Shown here piece after piece: positions 38,981 through 50,254 of a DNA stretch of 64,000 nucleotides; position 1 is the first letter of the stretch, and each line of letters begins with the position of its first letter. A program made the translations under genes and the position numbers. The DNA is from Rhodanobacter sp. B05. Lineage in GTDB: Bacteria; Pseudomonadota; Gammaproteobacteria; Xanthomonadales; Rhodanobacteraceae. Where the stretch lies: assembly GCF_002001085.1 (NCBI RefSeq), contig NZ_MUNU01000019.1, forward strand, positions 558,001 to 622,000, given 5' to 3'. The notes under the pieces were generated by a model. That model made no database searches, was not told the origin of the DNA, and saw nothing but the letters and a program-made list of their open reading frames with translations.

Positions 38981-40081
38981 TCAGCCTTGGAAACGCAGCT
39001 CTCCGGCATGCGTCAGGCAGCTCTTCGCCACCAGGTCATCGCCGAAATCCGGCTTCAGTTCGCCGTCGTGCACCAGCAGCTCTACGAAGTTGTACACATT
39101 GCGCGCATACATCTCCGAGGCGTGCAGCGGCGCGCCGGCCGGCAGGTTGAGCGGGCCGAGAATCACCACGCCGCCGTGCTCGACCCGCTCGCCGGGCCGG
39201 GTCAGCTCACAATTGCCGCCGCTCTCGGCGGCCAGGTCCACGATCAGCGCGCCCGGCTTCATGCCCTCGACCATCGCCGTGGTGAGAATCTTCGGCGCCG
39301 GTCGGCCCGGCACCGCGGCCGTGCCCACCACCACGTCGAACGATTTCAGGTGATTTGCCAGCGCCTGCTGCTGGGCGGCGCGTTCCTCGGCAGAGAGCTC
39401 GCGCGCATACCCGCCGCTGCCCGCAGCGCTGACCCCGAGCTCGAGGAATTTCGCGCCCAGCGACTCGACCTGCTCGCGGGTTTCCGGGCGCACGTCGTAG
39501 CCTTCGATCTGCGCGCCGAGCCGGCGTGCGGTGGCGATTGCCTGCAGGCCGGCCACGCCGGCACCGATCACCAGCACCTTCGACGGCCGGATCGTGCCGG
39601 CGGCGGTGGTCAGCATCGGAAAGAACTTCGGCGATGCCTCGGCCGCGATCAGCATGGCGCGATAGCCGGCCACCGCTGCCTGCGAACTCAGCACATCCAT
39701 CGCCTGGGCACGGGTGGTGCGCGGCAGCAGTTCGAGCGAGAACGCGGTCAGTTTGCGCGTGGTCAATGCAGCGACGCGCTCGGCGGCACCGTAGGGGCGC
39801 AACTGGCCGACCACCACGCTGCCCTCGCGCAAGCCGGCGAACACCGTGTCCTGCGGTGGCAATACGCAAGCCAGCAGATCCGCCTGCGCCAGCACACCGG
39901 CAGCATCGGCGAACTCCGCTTCGGCATAGCTGCCGTCGGGAAAGCCGGCGGAGCGCCCGGCATCGTGCTCCAGCAGCACACGCAGGCCCTTGCCACGCAG
40001 CTTCTTCGCCATCTCCGGCGTAATCGCCACGCGCCGCTCCCCGGCGGCGGTCTCGCGCAAGGCGGCAATGGTCACAGGCAT
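38981..40081 (-). CDS. pntAA: NAD(P) transhydrogenase subunit alpha part 1 (NAD-binding)
   Basis: This 366-residue soluble subunit is domain I of the transhydrogenase and binds NAD(H). It has ERRVAITPEMAKKLRGKGL (about 14-32), the Rossmann motif VLVIGAGVAGLQAIATARRL (about 170-189) and QVESLGAKFLELG. ATG at 40081 gives MPVTIAALRE, the family start. It lacks the membrane part, which is encoded by pntAB at 36835-37170 beyond the inserted sigma-factor unit, so the subunits are probably made from two transcripts. Confidence 0.95.
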   Translation of the reverse strand: MPVTIAALRETAAGERRVAITPEMAKKLRGKGLRVLLEHDAGRSAGFPDGSYAEAEFADAAGVLAQADLLACVLPPQDTVFAGLREGSVVVGQLRPYGAAERVAALTTRKLTAFSLELLPRTTRAQAMDVLSSQAAVAGYRAMLIAAEASPKFFPMLTTAAGTIRPSKVLVIGAGVAGLQAIATARRLGAQIEGYDVRPETREQVESLGAKFLELGVSAAGSGGYARELSAEERAAQQQALANHLKSFDVVVGTAAVPGRPAPKILTTAMVEGMKPGALIVDLAAESGGNCELTRPGERVEHGGVVILGPLNLPAGAPLHASEMYARNVYNFVELLVHDGELKPDFGDDLVAKSCLTHAGELRFQG

Positions 40082-40219
40082 GGTGCGATCCCTTTGGAGT
40101 GGTTCGGACATCTTAGCGGCAGTTGGCCGCACCGGCTTTGATCCGGCCCGGTCCGTGAGAGTAAGCTGGCCCGCCGGCCCGTCCTGGAAGTCGAGTCGGG
40201 GTCATCGCCGGAGATCACG

Positions 40220-40636
40220 ATGCCCGCAAGCACTGCTGCACTGGACGACCTGCTGGATCTGGCGCGCCAGGCGCGCGAGCAGGCGTACGCACCCTATTCC
40301 CACTTTCATGTCGGCGCCGCCGTACTCACCCGCGACGGGCGTCGATTCGGCGGTTGCAACGTGGAGAACGCGGCCTACGGCCTGTGCAACTGCGCCGAGC
40401 GCACCGCCCTGTTCAGCGCGATCGCCGCGGGCTGCCGCGCCGGCGATTTCGTCGCGCTGGCGGTGATCGCCGACACGCCGCAGCCAGTCAGCCCCTGCGG
40501 TGCCTGCCGCCAGGTGATGGCCGAGCTGTGCGACGACGCCATGCCGGTGCTGCTGGCCAATCTTCATGGCGACAGGCAGACAACCAGCGCCGCTGCCCTG
40601 CTGCCGGGCTCGTTCAAGCTGCCGCTGTCGGCATGA
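40220..40636 (+). CDS. cdd: Cytidine deaminase
   Basis: This 138-residue protein is the small tetrameric cytidine deaminase, which turns (deoxy)cytidine to (deoxy)uridine. The zinc site is made of NCAERTALFSA (Cys, catalytic Glu) and PCGACRQVM (two Cys), with the substrate-binding GGCNVENAAYG before it. Start ATG 40220. Confidence 0.97.
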   Translation: MPASTAALDDLLDLARQAREQAYAPYSHFHVGAAVLTRDGRRFGGCNVENAAYGLCNCAERTALFSAIAAGCRAGDFVALAVIADTPQPVSPCGACRQVMAELCDDAMPVLLANLHGDRQTTSAAALLPGSFKLPLSA

Positions 40637-40697
40637 TGTTCGCGCCCGGCCGGGCCGCCGGCTAGCATGGGCGTTCCTCCATCGAAAGCATCGATCC

Positions 40698-41267
40698 ATG
40701 CCCGCTGATCTGTCCCTGCTCCAGCAACGCCATTCCGTCCCTTCGCGCCAGCTCGGCGAGCCAGCACCGGACGAGGCGACGCTGCAGACACTGCTGGAAG
40801 CGGCAATCCGCGTGCCCGACCACGGCAAGCTGGTGCCGTTCCGGCTGATCCGCCTGCAGGGCACGGCGAAGCTGGCGTTCGGCGAGCGGCTCGCCACCAT
40901 CGCCATCCGCAACAACCCGGATCTTTCCGACGCCAAGCTGGAGAAGGAGCGCCTGCGCTACACCTTCGCGCCGCTGGTGATCGCCGTGATTGTCGCCCTG
41001 CAGGCCGACAGCAAGGTGCCGGAGATCGAGCAGAAGCTGTGTGCCGGCAACGTCGCCTACAACATCCTGCTGGGTGCCTATGCGCTGGGCTACGGCGCGC
41101 AATGGCTGACCGGCTGGGCCGCCTACGACCGCGAGGTCGCGGGCATCCTCGGCCTGACCGACAACGAGCACGTGGTCGGCTTCGTCCACCTCGGCACGCC
41201 GCAGATCGAGGTGCCGGACCGCGATCGTCCGGCGCTGGCCGACGTGATCAGCACATGGGCACCGTAA
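40698..41267 (+). CDS. YdjA-like nitroreductase family protein
   Basis: This 189-residue FMN protein is a small YdjA-type nitroreductase. It starts LLQQRHSVPSRQLGEPAPDE with the FMN-binding RHSVP and has AAIRVPDHGKLVPFRL (about 36-51), GNVAYNILLGAYALGYGAQW (about 117-136) and the family end VVGFVHLGTPQIEVPDRDRP. ATG 40698. It overlaps the exonuclease gene by 13 bases. Natural substrate unknown. Confidence 0.93.
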   Translation: MPADLSLLQQRHSVPSRQLGEPAPDEATLQTLLEAAIRVPDHGKLVPFRLIRLQGTAKLAFGERLATIAIRNNPDLSDAKLEKERLRYTFAPLVIAVIVALQADSKVPEIEQKLCAGNVAYNILLGAYALGYGAQWLTGWAAYDREVAGILGLTDNEHVVGFVHLGTPQIEVPDRDRPALADVISTWAP

Positions 41268-42169
41268 GCACGCCGGCAAACGGACTTCCAGCCGTCCATC
41301 TGGTCGACGGCAGCCTGTATGTGTTCCGCGCCTGGCATTCGATGCCGGATGAGTTCCTCGACGCCGAAGGCCACCCGGCCAACGCAGTGCACGGCTATAC
41401 CCGGTTCCTGTGCGAACTGCTCGAGCGCGCCCGGCCCGAGCACATCGCGGTGGCGTTCGACGCGTCGCTGACCAGCTCGTTCCGCAACGCCATCTACCCT
41501 GCCTACAAGGCCAACCGCGAACTGCCGCCACCCGATCTGGAACGACAGTTCGTGCAATGCCGCGCGGTTACCGAGGCGCTTGGCGTGCACCTGATGATCG
41601 ACCACAGCTACGAGGCCGACGACCTGATCGGCAGCACGGTGTGGAACCTTCGCGCCGAGGGCTGGCGCAGCGTGATCGTGTCGGCCGACAAGGACTTCGG
41701 CCAGTTGCTGGGCGAGCACGACGAGCAATGGGACTATGCCCGCAACCTGCGCTGGGGCCCGTCCGGCGTGTTCGAGAAACTTGGCGTGCATCCGCACCAG
41801 GTTGCCGACTACCTCGCCCTGTGCGGCGACTCGGTCGACAACATCCCCGGCGTACCCGGCATTGGTGCGAAGACCGCCGCGGCCCTGCTCGGCCATTTCG
41901 GCAGCCTGGATGCCCTGCTCGAACGCATCGACGAAGTGGCTTTCCTGCGCCTGCGCGGCGCCGCCAGCTGCGCGGCGAAGTTGCGCGAGCACGCCGGGCA
42001 GGCGCGCATGTGTCGCCGGCTGACGCGGATCGCGCTGGATGCACCCGGCGCCAGTCGCGCCGACATGCTCGAACGCCAGTATCGGCAGGTCGATCAACTC
42101 GATTCCCTGTGCGAGCAGCTGCGCTTCGGCGCGTTCACCCGTAGCCGCCTGCACGCCCTGTTGCGCTAG
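41255..42169 (+). CDS. 5'-3' exonuclease (DNA polymerase I N-domain/ExoIX type)
   Basis: This 304-residue protein is a stand-alone 5' nuclease of the FEN family. It has the first metal site VDGSLYVFRAWH (about 13-24), AVFDASLTSSFRNAIYPAYK-like sequence, SYEADDLIGS and VSADKDFGQLL (metal residues), and the helix-three-turn-helix GDSVDNIPGVPGIGAKTAAA (about 190-209). Start ATG 41255 lies inside the nitroreductase gene. The stop TAG at 42167-42169 borders the palindromic element downstream. Confidence 0.92.
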   Translation: MGTVSTPANGLPAVHLVDGSLYVFRAWHSMPDEFLDAEGHPANAVHGYTRFLCELLERARPEHIAVAFDASLTSSFRNAIYPAYKANRELPPPDLERQFVQCRAVTEALGVHLMIDHSYEADDLIGSTVWNLRAEGWRSVIVSADKDFGQLLGEHDEQWDYARNLRWGPSGVFEKLGVHPHQVADYLALCGDSVDNIPGVPGIGAKTAAALLGHFGSLDALLERIDEVAFLRLRGAASCAAKLREHAGQARMCRRLTRIALDAPGASRADMLERQYRQVDQLDSLCEQLRFGAFTRSRLHALLR

Positions 42170-42330
42170 GAGCCTGTCGGGCTTTGGTGGTCGAGGCGAG
42201 AATTCGACTGTGCGGGGACAGATTCCTGACGGTTCGCCGGCCCATAGTGGTTCTATGGGCCAAGAATCGGCGGGGATATGGACCGCACAGGCGGATTCGC
42301 AGACCGGCCAACCAAAGTCCGACAGGCTCC
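42169..42330. mobile_element. 162-bp MITE-like palindromic element
   Basis: The outer ends are inverted copies: GGAGCCTGTCGG at 42169-42180 and its complement at 42319-42330, followed inward by (G)CTTTGGT/ACCAAAG. Further inward TGTGCGG pairs with CCGCACA, and the centre is a perfect GGCCCATA/TATGGGCC palindrome (42239-42261). The whole unit is thus one long imperfect palindrome without coding capacity. Its left end touches the exonuclease stop codon. Confidence 0.75.
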
Positions 42331-42401
42331 TTGGCCCGCGGTTGTCCCGCCAAGCCGTACGGGTCAACATGGGCAACTGCCTTCTCGACTTGCGAACACC
42401 G

Positions 42402-42980
42402 ATGAACGATTCCGCCAACCGCATTCCCGCCGATGCCGGTGCGCCGGTGGAAACCCTGTGCGAAGGCCGTTGGCTCAGCCTGCGCAAGCGTGGCCGCTGG
42501 GAGTTCGCCGAGCGCAACAACCCGGGCGGCGCCGTGATCATCCTGGCGGTGACGCCGGCGGACAATGTGCTGTTCGTCGAGCAGTACCGCGTGTCGATCC
42601 TGCAGAACACCATCGAGATGCCGGCCGGACTGGTCGGCGACCTGGCCGACCAGCCGGACGAAAGCGCGCTGCTGGCGGCGCAGCGCGAGCTGGAGGAAGA
42701 GACGGGCTATCGCTGCGAGCGGGTGGAGTTCGTTCACCGCGGGCCGTCATCCTCGGGCATGAGTACCGAGATGATCACCTTCGTGCGCGCCTGGGATCTG
42801 CACAAGGTCGGCCCCGGCGGCGGCGACGAAACCGAGAATATCGTGGTGCACGAGGTACCGCGCCGCGACGCCGGCGCGTGGCTGTTCGCACGCGCCGCCG
42901 CGGGCTATTCGATCGATCCCAAACTGTTTGCGGGGCTGTGGTTCATCGAACACGCCGGCCCTGGCCAGATGCGGGCCTGA
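42402..42980 (+). CDS. NUDIX hydrolase, ADP-sugar pyrophosphatase-like
   Basis: This 192-residue protein has the Nudix box around AAQRELEEETGYR with Gly and Glu in place (about 90-105), preceded by the strand pair VLFVEQYRVSILQNTIEMPA (about 47-66), typical of ADP-ribose/ADP-sugar pyrophosphatases. ATG at 42402. The actual substrate cannot be told from sequence. Confidence 0.9.
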   Translation: MNDSANRIPADAGAPVETLCEGRWLSLRKRGRWEFAERNNPGGAVIILAVTPADNVLFVEQYRVSILQNTIEMPAGLVGDLADQPDESALLAAQRELEEETGYRCERVEFVHRGPSSSGMSTEMITFVRAWDLHKVGPGGGDETENIVVHEVPRRDAGAWLFARAAAGYSIDPKLFAGLWFIEHAGPGQMRA

Positions 42981-42995
42981 CCGGATGGTCGCAGA

Positions 42996-44051
42996 TCAGT
43001 AACGACCACCCGTACCGGAGCGCCGTCGCAGGCACCAGATCGACAGCACCGCGCCGACCAGGGCCACCACCAGCCAGCCGCCCAGTGCCTGGGCATTCGC
43101 GCCACCCAGCCAGATGATGCTGGCAACGCTGCCGACGCCGATCGCGCCCAGGCCCAGGGCCAGCAGCGGATCGTTCCGGCGGCGCTGGGCCGAGAGCAGT
43201 ACCAGCGCGCCCAGCGCCGCCAGCAGCACCGAGACGATCCGCCAGGTCATCACGAACTCCGGCGGCACCGGCAGGTCGGGAAACAGGTCCAGCAGCGGCA
43301 CGTCGCCGATCTGCACCTGGTAGCCCTTGCCGTCGGCGGCGTCCGTCGCCGCCCCCAGCCGGGCACCATCCAGGCGTCCCACGATGGTCAGCTGCTGCAG
43401 GGGTACGGCGTCCCAGCTCACGCGCAGGTCGCCAAGGCGCGGGGCGTCCGGACGCGCACTGGTGACCAGATAATCCTGGTAGCGGCTGAAACTGGCGGCG
43501 AGATTTTCCGGCAGCGTGGCCGCATCCGGTTTGACGATCTGCGAACCGGGCAAGGCATGCACGAGCATCGGCTCCAGCTTGAAGCCACCCATCTGCACCA
43601 GCCCGGCATCGAACTGCTTGCCGCTGATCGGAAAGCTGCCCGGGTTGGTGTGCCCGGCGGGATCCTTGAAATGGCTGGAGTCCACCGGGTGGTCGACCCA
43701 GTCCTGTTCGTAGTGCACGCTGCCGCCGAAGCTGATCTCGCGCCACTGGAACATCTCCACCTGGCGCAGCAGCACCGGCGTGTTCGCGCTCTGGTTGAAC
43801 TGCTCATCATGCGGAGCCTCGACCACCTTGGGCGTGCCGACCAGCCGCGCCATGAAGCCATGCTGGCCGGCCTGCGGCTGCGCATCGATGCCCAGCTCAA
43901 TCACCTCGCCGCCGTGCAGCCTGGCCGCGTTGCGATAGCTGATCAGGCTGCTGGCATTGAGCGCTCCCAGCCCGATGCCGGCAAGCACCAGCAGGGCGCC
44001 GACGATGTTCAGCACCAGCAAACGCCAGGACATGCCCCTGCGCAGATCCAT
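42996..44051 (-). CDS. TMEM43 (LUMA) family membrane protein
   Basis: This 351-residue protein matches the TMEM43 family: an N-terminal membrane helix (about 10-32), a long non-cytoplasmic domain (about 35-265) with VEMFQWREISFGGSVHYEQD (about 98-117) and three closely spaced C-terminal helices (about 269-290, 295-318, 322-342). The bacterial function is unknown. It is convergent with the NUDIX gene (15 bases). Confidence 0.85.
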   Translation of the reverse strand: MDLRRGMSWRLLVLNIVGALLVLAGIGLGALNASSLISYRNAARLHGGEVIELGIDAQPQAGQHGFMARLVGTPKVVEAPHDEQFNQSANTPVLLRQVEMFQWREISFGGSVHYEQDWVDHPVDSSHFKDPAGHTNPGSFPISGKQFDAGLVQMGGFKLEPMLVHALPGSQIVKPDAATLPENLAASFSRYQDYLVTSARPDAPRLGDLRVSWDAVPLQQLTIVGRLDGARLGAATDAADGKGYQVQIGDVPLLDLFPDLPVPPEFVMTWRIVSVLLAALGALVLLSAQRRRNDPLLALGLGAIGVGSVASIIWLGGANAQALGGWLVVALVGAVLSIWCLRRRSGTGGRY

Positions 44052-44188
44052 CAGGCGACCCTCGTCATCGATGACGACAGAAAGTCACGCATCGCTGGCG
44101 GCCTCGTCGGCGCCCGCGCGGCCCGGGGTCGCGCCACCGCCATGCCGCCACGAATTGCCGGGAGCGATCCTCGTTCCATATCCGGACC

Positions 44189-45919
44189 TTACCGGACTTC
44201 GCCCAGACCGGACGGACGGCGCGGGTCGCTGGCGGCGTCGAGCCGGTTGCTCCTGCGATCCCAGGTGACCACGTTCATGAAGCCCCAGGGCTCGCGTTGC
44301 TTCAGCGTGTAGCCCATCTTCTCCAGCGCAGCGCTGGTGGCCGGGTCGAACGCGCCCGGCTCGACCATCACCACGTCGGGCAAATACTGATGGTGGAAGC
44401 GCGGATGTGCCGCGATCTGCTGCGCATTCTCGCCGTCGATGAAATGCAGGATGCCTTCGAGCACCTGGGTGATGATGGTGGAGCCACCCGGCGAGCCGAT
44501 CACCATGGTGCGCTCGGGTCCGATCACGATGCTCGGCGACATCGACGACAGCATCCGCTTGCCGCCCGCCGGCGCATTCGCCTTGCTGCCGAGCAGGCCA
44601 TAGGCGTTCGGCTTGTTCGGTACCAGCGCGAAATCGTCCATCTCGTTGTTGAGCAGCACGCCGGTGCCGGCGGCGACGAACTTCGAACCCAGGATGGTGT
44701 TCACGGTGAGGGTCACCGCGGCCATGTTGCCGTCGGCGTCGATGATCGAGAAGTGCGTGGTGTGCATGCCCGCATCGGCCGGCTCGGCGCGCGGCAGCAT
44801 CGACGACGGCGTGGCGCGATCGGACAGGATGCTCTGGCGCAGGCCATCGGCGTAATACGGCGACAACAGCATGTCCAGCGGCATCTTCACGAAATCCGGA
44901 TCGCCCAGATAATCGTTGTGGTCGCGGAACGCGCGGCGCATCGCCTCGACGACATAGTGCACGCGCTGTACCTTGTCCATCCCGGACAGGTTGTAACCGG
45001 AAAGGATGTTGAGGATTTCAGCGATCGCCACTCCGCCGGACGAGGGCGGTGGCGCGGTGATGATCTTGTAGCCGCGGTAGTCGACGCTGATCGGGGTGCG
45101 CTCCTTCGCCTGGTAACCGGTCAGGTCGGCAAGCGTCCAGTTGCCGCCGGCGGCGCGTACCGCATCGACCAGCTTGTGCGCGGTCTCGCCGCGATAGAAA
45201 CCGTCATCGCCATGTTGTGCGATCAGCTCCAGCGTGCGTGCCTGGTCCGGATCGCGCCAGCTCGCGCCCGGCAGCGGTGGCTGCCCGTTCACCAGGTACT
45301 TCGCCGCCGATGCCGGCCAGCGCTGCAGCACCTTCTGTTCCTCGGCAATCGAGTCATGCAGGCGCGGATCCGGCTTGAAACCGTCGCGGGCGATGCGGAT
45401 TGCCGGCGCCAGCGATTGCTGCAGCGACAGGCGCCCGTAACGCTTCGCGATCAGCACCAGCCCGGCCGGTTCGCCCGGAATGCCGGCCGACAACGGTCCG
45501 TTCAGCGCGGTGTCGCGGTTCGGGCTGCCGTCCGGATCGAGGTAAGCCTTCGCATCGACCGCCGCCGGCGCCGTCTCGCGCGCGTCGATGAACACATTGC
45601 GGCCATCCTTCGCCCGGTGCAGCACGGCCATGAAGCCGCCGCCGATGCCGGAACTCTCCGGCTCGACCACCGACAAGGTGGAAGCCACCGCGATCGCCGC
45701 ATCGAACGCATTGCCACCCTTGCGCAAAACCTCAAGCCCCGCGCGCGTGGCCAGGAAATTGGCGCTGGCGATCGCGGCATGCCCCGGTCGCTGCTGGGTC
45801 GGCGCAGCCTGCACACCGGTGACCACCGGCGGCTTCGCCGCAGCGACAGGTGCGAATGCTCCGGCTCCGGTCATCAACAGGCCCAGCGACAACGCACGCC
45901 AGTCGAGTGGAAAATTCAT
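44189..45919 (-). CDS. ggt: Gamma-glutamyltranspeptidase
   Basis: This 576-residue periplasmic Ntn-hydrolase cleaves gamma-glutamyl bonds, for example in glutathione. It has a signal peptide (about 1-28), the large-subunit glycine region GKGGNAFDAAIAVAS-like LRKGGNAFDAAIAVAS (about 63-79), the autocleavage threonine at MHTTHFSIIDADGN (about 382-395) and the small-subunit motif MLSSMSPSIV. ATG 45919 overlaps the ferredoxin stop (ATGA), so both are translated together; ggt-ferredoxin-coaD is also a neighbourhood in Pseudomonas. Confidence 0.96.
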   Translation of the reverse strand: MNFPLDWRALSLGLLMTGAGAFAPVAAAKPPVVTGVQAAPTQQRPGHAAIASANFLATRAGLEVLRKGGNAFDAAIAVASTLSVVEPESSGIGGGFMAVLHRAKDGRNVFIDARETAPAAVDAKAYLDPDGSPNRDTALNGPLSAGIPGEPAGLVLIAKRYGRLSLQQSLAPAIRIARDGFKPDPRLHDSIAEEQKVLQRWPASAAKYLVNGQPPLPGASWRDPDQARTLELIAQHGDDGFYRGETAHKLVDAVRAAGGNWTLADLTGYQAKERTPISVDYRGYKIITAPPPSSGGVAIAEILNILSGYNLSGMDKVQRVHYVVEAMRRAFRDHNDYLGDPDFVKMPLDMLLSPYYADGLRQSILSDRATPSSMLPRAEPADAGMHTTHFSIIDADGNMAAVTLTVNTILGSKFVAAGTGVLLNNEMDDFALVPNKPNAYGLLGSKANAPAGGKRMLSSMSPSIVIGPERTMVIGSPGGSTIITQVLEGILHFIDGENAQQIAAHPRFHHQYLPDVVMVEPGAFDPATSAALEKMGYTLKQREPWGFMNVVTWDRRSNRLDAASDPRRPSGLGEVR

Positions 45920-46176
45920 GCGGTGGTTTCCTTGCCCATCAGATGGCGATACTTCAACTCAAGCTGCCCGGCCGACTCGACGTGATCAGGGTCGACGATG
46001 ATGCATTCCACCGGGCACACGACCACGCACTGCGGCTCGTCGTGGTGGCCCACGCACTCCGTGCACAGCGCCGGGTCGATCACGTAGAACTCCTCGCCCA
46101 GCGTGATGGCGTGGTTCGGGCACGCCGGTTCGCAGACGTCGCAATTGACGCAGGTATCGAGGATTTTCAGGGCCAT
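45916..46176 (-). CDS. YfhL-type 2[4Fe-4S] ferredoxin
   Basis: This 86-residue protein is a bacterial-type ferredoxin with two 4Fe-4S sites: CVNCDVCEPACP and CTECVGHHDEPQCVVVCP, with the extra insertion between the second-cluster cysteines typical of YfhL/Alvin ferredoxins. ATG 46176 gives MALKILDTCVNC; the longer frame upstream is not supported. It is coupled to ggt. Confidence 0.95.
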   Translation of the reverse strand: MALKILDTCVNCDVCEPACPNHAITLGEEFYVIDPALCTECVGHHDEPQCVVVCPVECIIVDPDHVESAGQLELKYRHLMGKETTA

Positions 46177-46201
46177 GACGGCAAGGCAGGAGTGAGAGAA
46201 G

Positions 46202-46276
46202 AGGAGTGAGAAACGAGAGAAAACCATGGCGAACACGCGCCCTCTCTCAAATCCTCACTCCTCGTTTCTCACTCCT
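46202..46276. repeat. GAGTGAG-type inverted repeat, copy 2
   Basis: A 16-base arm AGGAGTGAGAAACGAG (46202-46217) has a perfect reverse complement at 46261-46276, between the ferredoxin and the lipoprotein gene on the minus strand. It is related in make-up to 34063-34135 and would form a hairpin in the shared transcript. Confidence 0.7.
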
Positions 46277-46282
46277 GCTTCA

Positions 46283-47943
<1,661 letters not shown>

Positions 47944-48017
47944 GCCGATGCGCCCTCAGCGGGCAGTACAGGTTGGAGTGTTAGCATGCCGGCCATTGTC
48001 TTTGAATCGCCTCCGTC

Positions 48018-49148
48018 ATGCTCAAGTTCTGGAAGAAAAAACCCGCCGAGGCGGAAGCCGCCGACAAGGAAGCGACGCCGGTCGCGGCGGCAGCGCCGGC
48101 CGACGTCGGCGCGCCGGAAGATGACCTTCCGCTACTGCGCGAGGCGCTGGCAGAACTTCCCACACCCAGCGACACCCGGCCGGAAACCGAACGTTTCGTG
48201 GCGCCTGTGCAGGCGCCCGCTGCCGCACCGCCCAAGCGCAGCTGGCGCGAACGACTGTCCGGCAGTGCGTTCTCGCGCAGCCTCGGCTCGCTGTTCGTGC
48301 GTCATCCCAGGCTGGACGACGACCTGCTCGATGAGCTGGAAACCGTCCTGATCACCGCCGACGTCGGCGTCGAGGCCAGCACCGAACTGGTCGAAGCCCT
48401 GCGCAAGCGCATGCACAAGCGGGAGTTCGCCGATGCCCCGGCACTGCTGACAGCCCTGCGCCAGGCGCTGCTCGACCTGCTCGTGCCGGTCGAGCAATCA
48501 CTGCGGGTCGACGGCCGCAAGCCGTTCGTGACCCTGGTTGTCGGCATCAACGGTGTCGGCAAGACCACCACCATCGGCAAGCTGGCTCGCCGCTGGCGCG
48601 ACGAGGGTCACGCCGTGATGCTGGCCGCCGGCGACACCTTCCGCGCCGCCGCGGTCGAGCAACTCAAGACCTGGGGTGAGCGCAACCAGGTGCCGGTGGT
48701 CTCGCAGGGGCAGGACGCGGACGCCGCCAGCGTGATCTTCGACGCCCTGCAGGCGGCGCGCTCGCGCGGCACCGACGTGCTGATCGCCGACACCGCCGGC
48801 CGGCTGCATACCCAGGGCGGGCTGATGGACGAGCTGGGCAAGATCGCCCGCGTGCTGAAGAAGCTCGACCCCGACGCCCCGCACGAAGTGCTGATGGTGA
48901 TCGACGGCACCACCGGCCAGAACGCGATCAGCCAGGTGCGCCAGTTCCGCCAGATCGTCGGCGTCACCGGCCTGGTGGTGACCAAGCTCGACGGCACCGC
49001 CAAGGGCGGCGTGGTGTTTGCGCTCGCGCGCGAGTTCGGCCTGCCGATCCGCTTCGTCGGATTGGGCGAAACCGCGACCGACCTGCGCGTGTTCGAGGCC
49101 GGCGCCTTTGTCGACGGGCTGCTGCCGGAAAGCGTCGGGCATGGCTGA
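48018..49148 (+). CDS. ftsY: Signal recognition particle receptor FtsY
   Basis: FtsY is the SRP receptor GTPase that docks ribosomes making membrane proteins at the inner membrane. The 376-residue protein has a variable acidic A domain (about 1-80), the N domain, and the G domain with [15 protein letters not shown] (about 176-190), [21 protein letters not shown] and [10 protein letters not shown]. It overlaps the next gene by 8 bases. Confidence 0.97.
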   Translation: MLKFWKKKPAEAEAADKEATPVAAAAPADVGAPEDDLPLLREALAELPTPSDTRPETERFVAPVQAPAAAPPKRSWRERLSGSAFSRSLGSLFVRHPRLDDDLLDELETVLITADVGVEASTELVEALRKRMHKREFADAPALLTALRQALLDLLVPVEQSLRVDGRKPFVTLVVGINGVGKTTTIGKLARRWRDEGHAVMLAAGDTFRAAAVEQLKTWGERNQVPVVSQGQDADAASVIFDALQAARSRGTDVLIADTAGRLHTQGGLMDELGKIARVLKKLDPDAPHEVLMVIDGTTGQNAISQVRQFRQIVGVTGLVVTKLDGTAKGGVVFALAREFGLPIRFVGLGETATDLRVFEAGAFVDGLLPESVGHG

Positions 49149-50229
49149 AACCGGCCAGCAAAGGCGGCCAGGGTCGCGTCGACTGCGGCTGATCGCGCTG
49201 GTGCTCGGCGGCCTCGTCGCCGCCGTGGCGCTTACCCTGGTGATCGCCGTCTACCTGCTGCTGCAGCCCGATCGCTTCACCGCCATGCTGCAGACCCAGG
49301 CACGTGCCGCCGGCCTGGATCTGCGCCTGGCCAGCCCCGCCAGCCCCAGCCTGTTCCCGCGGCCGGCGCTAGACCTGCAGGGCATCACGCTCAGCGCCGA
49401 GGACGCCAGTGCGCCGATCCTGCTGGCCGCGCGCGGCCGCCTCGCCCTGCCGTGGCACACCTTGTTCGGCGGCCCCACGGTGATCTCGCAACTGCAGATC
49501 GATTCGCCGCGGGTCGACCTGGATGCGCTGCAGGACTGGATGGCCGCGCTGCCGGCACAGGCGGAAAACGCGCCACCCAATATCCCGCGCATCGACACCG
49601 GCATCGACATCACCCATGGCAGCGTGGTGCGCGGCAACGAAGTCCTGCTGGACAACCTCTCGCTGCGTGCCGGCCGCCTGGTTTCCGGGCAGCCGTTCCC
49701 ACTCAGCGTGACCGCCACTACCGCTGGCAATCCCTGGCAGCTGCGACTGTCCACGACACCGCGCATCGAAGGCAACACCCTGCAACTGGACAACATCAGC
49801 CTGCACCTGGCGCAAGCCGGCAAGGTGACCCTCGTACTCAACGGTCGCGCGCACTGGCACGGTGCCGCGGACGCGACCGCCAGTCTCGCCGGCAAACTCG
49901 ACCATGCCGATGGCGGCCAGTACGACATCTCGCTGGTGCTGAGCCCGGCCAACCAGGACAACCCCTTGCTACTGGCACTGAAGCTGGACGGCCCCGGCAA
50001 CCACGCCGACCTGCGCCTGCCGCCGCTGGCGCTCGCCCACTGGTGGAGCCAGTTGGGCAACCCGCAAGCTGCGCAACTGACGGCGCCGCCGGGCAGTGGC
50101 CATGCCGAGTTCGACACCATCGACGCGGGCAACGTGCATATCGAGGGGCTCACCGTGCAGGCCGGCAACGACGTGCCGGCGGCAGCCACCAGCGCTGCGC
50201 CCGCCGCCAGCCCCGCGCCGGGCAAATAA
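49141..50229 (+). CDS. AsmA-like inner-membrane anchored protein
   Basis: This 362-residue protein has one N-terminal membrane helix (about 15-42) and a periplasmic part rich in beta strands with AsmA/YdbH-like features: FTAMLQTQARAAGLDLRLAS (about 48-67), SPSLFPRPALDLQGITLSAE and PTVISQLQIDSPRVDL. Larger AsmA proteins help lipid transport across the periplasm; this one is short and its role is inferred only. It overlaps ftsY by 8 bases and precedes mutY. Confidence 0.8.
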   Translation: MAETGQQRRPGSRRLRLIALVLGGLVAAVALTLVIAVYLLLQPDRFTAMLQTQARAAGLDLRLASPASPSLFPRPALDLQGITLSAEDASAPILLAARGRLALPWHTLFGGPTVISQLQIDSPRVDLDALQDWMAALPAQAENAPPNIPRIDTGIDITHGSVVRGNEVLLDNLSLRAGRLVSGQPFPLSVTATTAGNPWQLRLSTTPRIEGNTLQLDNISLHLAQAGKVTLVLNGRAHWHGAADATASLAGKLDHADGGQYDISLVLSPANQDNPLLLALKLDGPGNHADLRLPPLALAHWWSQLGNPQAAQLTAPPGSGHAEFDTIDAGNVHIEGLTVQAGNDVPAAATSAAPAASPAPGK

Positions 50230-50254
50230 GCTGGCGCCACATGAGCAAGCACCC

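Noticed and set aside
44297..45985. 562-codon plus-strand frame opposite ggt
   Set aside because: Antisense shadow of gamma-glutamyltranspeptidase with low-complexity Arg/His composition.
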